DNA from: Adiantum capillus-veneris
Lineage: Eukaryota; Streptophyta; Polypodiopsida; Polypodiales; Pteridaceae
Assembly: GCA_014529385.2 (NCBI GenBank)
Contig: CM043969.1
Coordinates: forward strand, 15,948,446 to 16,012,445
DNA length: 64,000 nucleotides
Direction of reading: 5' to 3'
The notes under the pieces were generated by a model. That model ran no database searches. It worked only from the letters and a program-made list of their open reading frames with translations, and had not been told where the DNA came from. This document shows, piece after piece, positions 56,770 through 64,000 of this stretch. The translations under genes were made by a program, and so were the position numbers. Numbering within the stretch: position 1 is the first letter of the stretch; every line of letters begins with the position of its first letter.

Positions 56770-57324
56770 GGGTCTATCCCTCTACAGGTGGAGGTTTCTT
56801 TGGGAGAGCAAAAGTCTGCTGCTATGGTGGTGTCAACAGAGGCAGGTATGGAAGTGAGTACGAAAGAAATGGTGACCAAGGTGCCTATGTTGAAAGAGTT
56901 TCCCGCTAAGCAGAGTGGTCCTCTTGAACATGAAGAAAAGTGCAAGGGTGTGGACTTGTTCGAGCTGTCAAAGGAAATTTGCGTATGGTGGTTGAAGGGG
57001 ATGCTGATAAACGCAGCTGTGCAGTGGGCTGTCGAGAAGGTGCAGGATTTGCTTGAGGAGAATCTCACTTTATATGGTTGGGAGGGAGGGCATGGTATGT
57101 TCAATGTGAATCATGATGTGCACTCGGAGAGTAGTGATGCTTTTGGTGGTGTTTTTTTGGAAGTGGACAGTGTGCCTATGGATGCTTGGAGCAATGGAAG
57201 CATGGCGAGAACAACTTATGTGGATTGTTGGCTAGATGCCTTGGAGCGGCACTATGTGAGCCTGATGCAGGTGGGTGGACGGGATCAATGCCAGGTGTTT
57301 GATCCAGGTGGATATGGCAGGTAA
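56770..57324 (+). CDS. Second ORF of the gag-only element, same frame as gag
   Basis: Open from 56770, first ATG 56788 (178 codons to TAA at 57322). It follows gag in the same frame behind TAG (56758-56760) and TGA (56767-56769). It reads GEQKSAAMVVSTEAGMEVST, then LFELSKEICVWWLKGMLINA, QWAVEKVQDLLEENLTLYGW and TTYVDCWLDALERHYVSLMQ, which look helical and amphipathic. I do not recognise it. It may be the natural C-terminal part of a longer Gag broken by the two stops, or a product reached by readthrough. Confidence 0.5.
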   Translation, partial: GSIPLQVEVSLGEQKSAAMVVSTEAGMEVSTKEMVTKVPMLKEFPAKQSGPLEHEEKCKGVDLFELSKEICVWWLKGMLINAAVQWAVEKVQDLLEENLTLYGWEGGHGMFNVNHDVHSESSDAFGGVFLEVDSVPMDAWSNGSMARTTYVDCWLDALERHYVSLMQVGGRDQCQVFDPGGYGR

Positions 57325-57480
57325 AGCAGGGGGTTGGGCAACCCGCACGAACAAATGCAGCGGGTAGCAGATGCTAGGTTTTGTACATATGTTAGGTGGT
57401 TTTGTGATGTGCAGAGAGTTTGTTTTGGTGTGGCAGTTTTTTAGTGCAATAAGCTTGTTTGTGGTTGAACATAAATGTTC

Positions 57481-57497
57481 AACGAGGGGGTGGGCAA
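57481..57497 (+). promoter_or_regulatory. Polypurine tract before the 3' LTR of the gag-only element
   Basis: AACGAGGGGGTGGGCAA directly precedes TGATGGTGCAACC, the start of the 3' LTR. Confidence 0.6.
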
Positions 57498-58387
57498 TGA
57501 TGGTGCAACCAAAGTTGGTCCGCGCTATAAAGTGTGCTATGCAATGCAAAGGGTGCTAACAGGTGCATGGCAAAGGGCTAAAGCAGGTATGAAGACCCTA
57601 GGCAGCAGGAGACTGGATGTGGAAATGTATGCTTAAAGTTTTTTTTTAGGCCAGGGAGGCCGCCAAATTGGGATAATTGAGATGGTAGGTCACGGTGTTC
57701 AAAATGCGTGAAATGTGTCCCAAAATGTGGTATTCGAAATGCTCTAGAAGCTCGTCCAGACGGCTCGTCAAATTGGGCTTTGTTGTGAAAGTTATGATTG
57801 TCCGAAGATGGAATGCTTTGCAGATCCCCGACGGGCAGGGCAGGTACAGGCAGGTGGCGAAAACTGGGATCAGTGGATACGAGTGTAAAGCTCAAGCTGT
57901 CGATCATGCCGGTCTTTTCGGTTTGCTGTTCGGAGCTCAAACGGGCAAGTTATGGCTTGTAGAATATTTGCCGGGGATCGGGTACGTGCTCATCGGGCCA
58001 CGTCGATAGGCGTGCTAAGAAAGATATTTTTGAGCTCGCTCAGGTTCTAGAGAAGTGCATGCAAGATGGGGAGTCAGCCAAAACTTGCGGGTCACCGATC
58101 GGATTCAGGGGCATTGAGATATGCCCACTTCAAGTGGACAGACAATTACGGCAGAAGGAGAGGGCAAGCTTGATTTTTTTCCAACTGTATGATTTGCAGT
58201 GGAGGGATGTGGAATGTTCTTAATGCGGAAAAAGTTCTTGAGAGGTGTGGCTTGGAGGAGCAAATTGGTGCACTTAAAAGCACCGACGACGTGGGAATGA
58301 ACCTACCAACAACTTTGGTTGTAAATTCAAAAGGTTAGTGGCTGGAGTTGGAAAAAACAAAAAGAGTGGTTGGACTCCAAGGTGAAA
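57498..58387 (+). repeat. 3' LTR of the gag-only element, end missing
   Basis: Matches the 5' LTR with scattered substitutions and a 3-bp insertion near the start. Similarity ends at AAGGTGAAAA (58387), after which unrelated AT-rich DNA begins. Confidence 0.75.
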
Positions 58388-58889
58388 ATTTGTTTTAAAT
58401 GTGAAACAATAGAGATTGATATGAGTTTTTTAATAATGAATGAACCAAACTACTTGATAGGAATTTTGAGAATGGTTTTTGTGTATAATAATTGAGAAAA
58501 AAGAGAGAAAAAGGATGTTGTGTTAGCAGATAGAACATCAAATTTCAATGAGACGTGTACGACTGTGCAAGGATAATTTAGATCTTTCTTTTTTGTTTCA
58601 AGAACTTGTATTTATTGCAGTGAGGGGGATGAGCTTGCAAAACATTATATCCAAATGAACTTGTACTACTATGTCTACTGATGGATGTTTTTTCTAGTAT
58701 ACATGCTACATGTAAATTCTTGGAGACGAGAAGGATGTCAAAAAGAAAGTTTTCTTCGAATGGCTGGTAGCAAAGAACGTCGGATCGCATATTTGAAGGT
58801 AGTTGTTGAGTGTGCTCTGCCTTTCGTCTTGTGAAATTGTTTGTGACACCTATGTACTTTCCTATATTTTGGCGGCATGTGATGGAGTA
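58388..58889. other. Non-coding stretch
   Basis: AT-rich. The minus ORF 58578-58790 may be the broken C-terminal end of the helicase to its right, but no motif proves it. Confidence 0.4.
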
Positions 58890-59800
58890 GACGTTGTATT
58901 CAATGTCCGTTGTTTTTTGCTCGGTTGATTGTCATGCTCGAGCAGAACATGAAGAAACAGACATCAAGATACTGACGTGGTTCGATTTGGGGGTGGGGGT
59001 TTTTCTTCGAGGAAATGTTTTGCTTGAAAAGGGTAACAAGTCTTTGCAAGGTTATACAAATGTGATCAGTATTTTGTGTGCATTGAAGAAACATAATGTG
59101 ATATGTTTTATAGAGTAGTATACCTTTGAATTGCTCATTTTGTTCTCTTGGTTATTTATGTTACATGCAACGGTGACATGCTTAGAGTTCATACTGGAAA
59201 AAACAATAGTAGAATTGTGCAGAACCATTGATAAAGTGGTCATAAGAATTGAGACAAAATTAGAGCGCAAGACAATGCTACAAAGGGTGGTGTGTAAGTT
59301 AATGCCAATTTTGAAAGATCAACATGGAAGAACCCTTGAGACATCAGCTATTCAAGGCAAGGTTGTTGTAGTGTTGGACGTCTGATCTATGAATGCAAAT
59401 TATTGTAGTGGAGTTGTTGATGTAGTCATGCACATGCGTTTCATCTATAATGCATGCACCCAAGATCTAGTTGATCTCATCTATGATTGGTCTTCTTTCA
59501 TGAAAAATGGTCAAGAATTGAAGAAGTTCAGGGTCCGTTGCATGTCATGTGGAGCATGACATGTTGTAGAAAGTTGCATGCAGCCAATGCATTGAGCCTG
59601 TGATATGGCATGCTTCACAAAGCGCCCGTGCGTGATTACAAACTGGGGGCAACTGCACAAGGTCACCAAGCAAGAGAACACATTTTTTGTTGAAGGGATC
59701 TATCAATGTACGGCTTGTTACGTTGACAATTTGTCTTGTGATAAGGTCAAAAGTGGTCCGTGTTAACATAGACAACTTGTGAATAGAGAGGGGATACTGT
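58890..59800 (-). pseudogene. PIF1-like helicase remnant (Helitron-type)
   Basis: The frame from 59775 reads LSMLTRTTFDLITRQIVNVT (the DEiSM box, here with HKLSM upstream), then KCVLLLGDLVQLPPVC, the motif III of PIF1 helicases. Past a stop the same frame continues HATDPELLQFLTIFHERRPI, then IICIHRSDVQHYN, where PIF1 proteins have R..dp.f...L..iR.g and til..t...v...N. Lower down MNSKHVTVA and SSMTINRAKN recall the late GTIV and AITIHKSQG motifs. Walker A is not seen, and stops and frameshifts are frequent. PIF1-like enzymes unwind DNA 5'-3'; such decayed copies in plants mostly come from Helitrons. Confidence 0.72.
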
Positions 59801-61140
59801 TGATTCCTTGTTGGTATCTTGAACTGATAATGGACTGTAGATGCAATGCTGCTAAGTCTGAAATGGTTTAGGTGGATAGCTCATGACTTGTAGAGTGTAG
59901 ACTAGCAGCACTTGACCAAGATATTAGTGGGTTATCTAGCAATGACCTCCGCTCTAGTGATCCTCGTGCTATTGCATGTGTAGTTTTTGTCACACTTATC
60001 GATACATCTATAATGCTAAGCAGTTGTGTGTGTATTTATCGAGCAGAGAGAATACGCTCTATGTAGTCAGGTGCATGAATGGAAATATATCTTTAATGGG
60101 AATTAGTTGTTTTATAAGAAGTACAAGTCGTCCATGAGTATTTGACTTCTGCATGTTCCAAAGCACTCAACAATAATACTCAAGTGAGTGCAACAGGACT
60201 GTCTATTTCTTTTGTCTCACTGGCTCGTTTATTGTTGTACGTGAGGTTTGTTGCCATGCAAGAGGGACACAGTTCTAGATTGTGAGCAAGGATTTCACAT
60301 TGCATGATCCAATCTTTATATAATGTAATAATTTCAAACCATGACCTAGCATATGGACGGTGAGGTGCTTTTAACTTGGTTGTAGTTCGTTTCCTAGCTT
60401 CGTGACGCTTGGACTGTAACCTTGCAGGCCTTGAGAACTTCATATTGACACCTACTATGGGAGAAATGAGGACAAATATAGTATGGTATCAATTGTTTAG
60501 GTCTAAAGTAAAGATGCACAAAGTGCATTTACGATTTCAATATACTACATGTGTTTACTACTCAAAGAGTTGTATGTATAATTAACATATATAGATGTTG
60601 GTCGACATCGATTGTATAATTCTAAAAGCAGCATGCAAGTAAAGCAAACTGAAGGAAGCAAGGTACAAAATTCTAAAACAAGCAAATTGATAAAGCATCA
60701 ATGTATTGCAATTTGAAATGAAGTGCTTTACTGACCTGAAATGTTGTACATATGTTTTCAAATTGTCCAAGCTACACGTCGATCTTTGACTCAAGCTACA
60801 AAAAAGGAATGTGAATAGTTAAACATTTCATCCTACAATGAAGTGCCATAAATTGAAGATGCCAAGTATACAGTGCACGACATGCAGAAGTGCCATACAA
60901 AAGTATGGTGGAGAGTTGGCACTGTGGTCTCTCCAAAAATTATAAGAAACGGAATCCGTGCCCTGCCCCGTAGCGTTTATGTGTTGTGCCAAGCAAACGC
61001 ATAGTCATGGGGAGTTGGATGGAGATAACAAACCTTGCAGTGTAGTCCACCTGGAGTTACGCATGTGCAATCCAAATGTCTAGTGTTTTGAGTATGTGCT
61101 CTCTCTGCAAGACACAAAATACACATTAGCATAAATACAA
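59801..61140. other. Stretch without a supported gene
   Basis: May be the N-terminal half of the helicase, strongly decayed. The minus ORF 60180-60443 has a basic start (RLQSKRHEARKRTTTKLKAP) and a CPSC pair but no family that I recognise. Helitron ends (5' TC, 3' hairpin plus CTRR) were not found. Confidence 0.4.
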
Positions 61141-61229
61141 GGCAATGATGAAGGACTTTGGGGACTGTGGTTCAAAACTAGAGATTGGATTGAATTTCTC
61201 GAGGAGTTTAGCTCAAATAAACATAACCA

Positions 61230-61241
61230 GATATGGGCATG

Positions 61242-61330
<89 letters not shown>

Positions 61331-61423
61331 TCTAGTGCTACTGAAACAGAAGACATCAGATTTCAATCGATGATCAGTTGGCATAATCTGGAATCGAGTC
61401 AACAATAAAGCGATACAGACATG

Positions 61424-61489
<66 letters not shown>

Positions 61490-61595
61490 GGCACAAGTCT
61501 GTTCTAGTACTACTGAGACAGAAGATATCAGATTTCAATCGGTGATCAATTGGCATAATCTAGAATCGAGTCAACAATAAATAGATATGGGCGTG

Positions 61596-61635
<40 letters not shown>

Positions 61636-61770
61636 GGTAGAGGTATGTTCTAATGCTACTAAAACAAAAGATATCAGATTTCAATCGGTGATCAGTTGGC
61701 ATAATCTGGAATCGAGTCAACAATAAACCGATATGGGCATGAATCCTCTCTCTCTCTCCCCCTTCTCTCT

Positions 61771-61861
<91 letters not shown>

Positions 61862-61969
61862 GGTAGAGGTCTGTTCTAGTGCTACTGAAACAAAAGATAT
61901 CAGATTTTAATCGCTGATCAATTGGCATAATCTGGAATCGAGTCAACAGTAAACAAATTACGTTCATGA

Positions 61970-62006
<37 letters not shown>
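61230..62006 (+). repeat. Array of five (CT)n tracts separated by a repeated ~110-bp spacer
   Basis: CT tracts at about 61243-61321, 61427-61486, 61597-61633, 61745-61860 and 61969-62006. Between them the spacer TGTTCTAGTGCTACTGAAAC ... CAGATTTCAATCG ... GGCATAATCTGGAATCGAGTC ... GGGCATGAAT recurs four times with few changes. The array arose by duplicating spacer plus tract as one unit. CATGGTAGAGGTCTGTTCTAG also follows the CT tract at 62845-62882. Confidence 0.92.

Positions 62007-62010
<4 letters not shown>

Positions 62011-62040
<30 letters not shown>
62011..62040. repeat. Poly-C tract (30 C)
   Basis: 30 consecutive C on the plus strand (poly-G on the minus strand), directly between the last (CT)n tract and the possible SINE. 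Confidence 0.93.
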
Positions 62041-62217
62041 ACCAACCTGCACCATGCCTTGATCAACATTCATCCAATCATGCCTAGCGGGCTATTGCCC
62101 ATTGACCAAAATGGTATTCAACGCAGGGCTCACGCGGTATTGAACCCACTACCTCGGCTCTCAGACTCTGGAGCTTTACCACCTCATGTACACGCAGGCT
62201 TGTGACCCTTAGAGAGA
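62041..62217 (-). mobile_element. Possible tRNA-derived SINE
   Basis: On the minus strand an A-box-like TGGTAAAGCTCC (62181-62170) is followed after 23 bp by GGTTCAATACC (62146-62136), which fits the B-box consensus GGTTCRANNCC. About 95 bp of unrelated sequence follows, then the G30 and (AG)n run as a simple tail. This is the layout of a tRNA-related SINE with an internal RNA polymerase III promoter. The A-to-B distance is shorter than in a tRNA and no second copy is in the window, so the call is tentative. Confidence 0.4.
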
Positions 62218-62550
62218 GCAACATATGATAAGCTTCAATAAGGTGCAACGTCCGCAAAAAACATTGCAACCAACTGTGCGGGTCACCTACACCTACACGG
62301 GGGCAAGCACCCCGAAACTTAACCATCTGGCATGTTCATGTTTTGCTTGTTCATACCGCACTTCACTTCAATGTCACATCTGTTCTAGATTAGAAGCGTG
62401 TTCAGATTGAGGTTGCGGCCACTCTTTGCTAGCCGGCTGCCACAGATCCAAGGACATTTCAGTTAAACGTACCTGCATAACAATATTAATAAGCACATGA
62501 TTCTTTTTTCTTTTTCTTGATGAGCCGAAGGTCTCTTTGAGATCACAAGC
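62218..62550. other. Stretch without a supported gene
   Basis: Short ORFs only. No repeat or motif that I recognise. Confidence 0.4.
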
Positions 62551-62551
62551 C

Positions 62552-62572
62552 ACCACGTGGCGGATATATAAG
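62552..62572 (+). promoter_or_regulatory. Possible plant promoter: G-box plus TATA box
   Basis: CCACGTGG at 62552-62559 (G-box core CACGTG) is followed immediately by a TATATAAGG box at about 62564. The downstream frame (62537-62845) runs into Ser-Leu repeats, so no product is claimed. It may belong to an LTR or a lost gene. Confidence 0.35.
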
Positions 62573-62776
62573 GCGATTGAAATTTTTTTAGCTGGAGAGC
62601 AGGGATTGAAAGCGGGCGACCGTCTGTGGAGGGTCTGTGGGGCGTCGTCGTCGTCAGAGAAGAAAAAGAAAACGTTTGCAGGAGGATCGACGAGCAGCAA
62701 GGTGTGGCCGCTTGCAATCAGAGGTGGCCTTTGCAGACGAGCAAGGCCGACATGTGTTGGCTTGTATGTGTTGAAT

Positions 62777-62844
62777 CTCTCTCTCTCTCTCTCTCTCTTA
62801 TGGCAGAGAAGTCAACAAACCTGTAGCTTTTGGGAGCTTGCATG

Positions 62845-62882
<38 letters not shown>
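62777..62882. repeat. Two (CT)n tracts with related flanks
   Basis: Tracts at about 62777-62799 and 62845-62882. Each is followed by ATGGCAGAG and then CAACAAACCTGTAGCTTTTGG, so flank and tract were duplicated together. Confidence 0.88.
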
Positions 62883-62884
<2 letters not shown>

Positions 62885-62999
62885 GGCAGAGGTCTGTTCT
62901 AGTTGTAGTCAACAAACCTGTAGCTTTTGGAACTTGCAAACTATTGTAGCTTTTGGAAACCTGCGAGCTGCTAGGAACTTCGGACGTGGAACTGCTGGG

Positions 63000-63242
63000 A
63001 ACCTGCGCACCTGCGGAATTGCTGCAAATTGCTGCTAGCTGCGAACCTGCAAACCGGGCGAAGGTGATGGTTGGGAACCTGCAAACTTGGTGAAGGTGAT
63101 GGCTGTGAACTGCGCGCGTCCAACGTTTCTATTATTTATTAGTTGAAGCTTTTTACTCGATGAGCTAGTGAAAAGCATCCAGTGACAAGGTGACACGTGG
63201 TGTCTTGTGCGTTCAGATAGCAGGAAAAGGGCCTTTGGCTCA
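63000..63242. other. Stretch with ACCTGC repeats, no gene
   Basis: Short direct repeats (GGGAACCTGC, GAACCTGCAAAC) between about 62960 and 63110, then AT-rich sequence. Its end may be an LTR edge of the element copy to the right, but it does not match the LTR at 53469. Confidence 0.4.
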
Positions 63243-64000
63243 CCAAGTAAAAAATTTTCCTTGACTTAAAAAGAAACAAAGAGGAAAAGGGAGGAAAGGG
63301 AAGGGCATCCTTTTCGAGCGGGGTCTTTTTCTTCGAGGGGAAGAGAAAGAAAATTGAGAAGAGGAAAGTGAGGAGTTTTGTGTGCTCGACGGTCGAAGTC
63401 AGCACGCCATGGCAAAGTGTATTCCGTGACACGGCTCGAAAGGGCGAAGGCTTTGCAAGAGATGGAGCTAGCAAGGGCTACCAAGACGCGGAGTTCATTT
63501 CAGAGCAAAGCCAATGGTCAATTTTTTGTCGAGTTGTGTGTCGATGCAGCCGAGTTTGGAGGGAGGTGTGTGCCCCTTTGCTTGAAATAGTGATGGCCAT
63601 GGTGCGGCCTAGAGAAGATTGTACGGATTTTGTACATGGTGTTTTTCATCGAAGGAAAGCTATCATTGCCGGTTTTGCGTCGTCTCTTCCCCCTTCCCCC
63701 CTTTTTCTTCTTTGCTCGTCTCCAGGGTGTGTGGTGCCAGTGTGTGTGAGCGTGTGCGCCCCCCGGGCCCCCTATGTGTGTGAGAGAGAAAGAGAGAGAG
63801 GTGTTGAATTGTGGAAGTGCGAGAAGCGGGCAAGATCGCTGTGATCACTGTCCGAGGATTGTGCAGAGTGTTTGTGCGTTGGGCGAAGTGCAAGCGAGGC
63901 CCTGCTAGTGTGAATCGTCTTTTTTGAAGGTGTTTTAGAGAGGACATGGGTGGTGTGAATACCCTGAGCTATATAGTGGCAGTTGCGTGTGTGTCCGGTG
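63243..64000 (+). mobile_element. Gag-only element, another copy (leader only, cut by window end)
   Basis: Matches 54450-55200 almost throughout, from TTCCTTGACTTAAAAAGAAAC to the GAGCTATATAGTGGCAGTTG box. The gag ORF would start about 90 bp beyond the window. Its upstream flank differs from the 5' LTR of the first copy. Confidence 0.8.

Larger units (their letters stand above)
53469..58387 (+). mobile_element. Gag-only LTR retrotransposon (TR-GAG type)
   Basis: Two direct repeats (53469-54422 and 57498-58387) begin TGATG(GTG)CAACCAAAG and enclose a leader with a primer-like TGGCGCC, one long gag ORF, a second ORF in the same frame and a G-rich purine tract. No protease, RT or integrase is present. 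The right repeat breaks off about 65 bp before its expected end. A further copy of the internal 5' region is at 63243-64000, so the family has several members. Confidence 0.82.

Noticed and set aside
56761-56787. 27-bp GT...AG mini-intron between gag and the second ORF
   Set aside because: Far below the size of any plant intron, and the TAG stop lies before its GT, so splicing would not restore the frame.

Overview
The window is nuclear DNA of a land plant. The evidence is the mix of Ty3/gypsy and Ty1/copia retrotransposons, a plant chromovirus, an initiator-Met-tRNA primer site, degenerate pentatricopeptide-repeat (PPR) sequence, a hAT-type BED zinc finger, a PIF1-helicase fragment of the kind carried by Helitrons, and many (CT)n/(CA)n microsatellites. 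A fern or other seed-free plant would fit the very long microsatellites and the PPR style, but this is inference. No intact host gene is visible. The window is a nested graveyard of mobile elements.

Layout. 1-830: dispersed repeat with a 28-G homopolymer, and a (CT)n tract. 1077-1634 (-): broken hAT BED finger. 1767-2325: tandem array of about nine hairpin units of about 64 bp whose arms differ between units yet stay complementary. 2326-2734: more foldbacks. 2735-12740 (-): large degenerate Ty3/gypsy element with one LTR; its leader carries four ~280-bp units, each with a 22-bp palindrome. 12741-15012 (+): second degenerate gypsy body, which the first element seems to interrupt. 15946-23255 (+): chromovirus with two LTRs and all domains but many lesions. 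24479-25566 and 37432-41290 (-): one degenerate PPR locus of about 1.14-kb tandem blocks, split by a large-LTR element at 25567-37431 that is flanked by ATATC/ATATT. 41984-42290 (+): another PPR remnant. 42769-44285 (-): Ty1/copia 3' part, interrupted by a second large-LTR element (44286-51068, -) whose complete LTR is about 4.4 kb. 51069-52630: a copia LTR piece, then low-complexity CT/CA/poly-C DNA. 52640-53468: second copy of the 1-830 repeat with a 58-G tract. 53469-58387 (+): gag-only LTR element with a 490-codon ORF and a further in-frame ORF. 58890-59800 (-): PIF1 helicase remnant. 61230-62006: (CT)n tracts alternating with a repeated ~110-bp spacer. 62041-62217 (-): possible tRNA-derived SINE. 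63243-64000: a further copy of the gag-only element's 5' region, cut by the window end.

How the parts relate. The autonomous-type elements (gypsy 1, gypsy 2, chromovirus, copia) all carry stops, frameshifts or truncations, so none looks active. The large-LTR family and the gag-only family lack pol and would depend on proteins supplied in trans. Insertion order can be read locally: the PPR locus and the copia element predate the large-LTR insertions, gypsy 2 probably predates gypsy 1, and a solo LTR (33625-34550) landed in the large-LTR element's gag. The best candidates for something undescribed are the covarying hairpin array, the palindrome-bearing leader repeats, the small ORF kept inside the giant LTRs, and the variable cargo of the large-LTR family.
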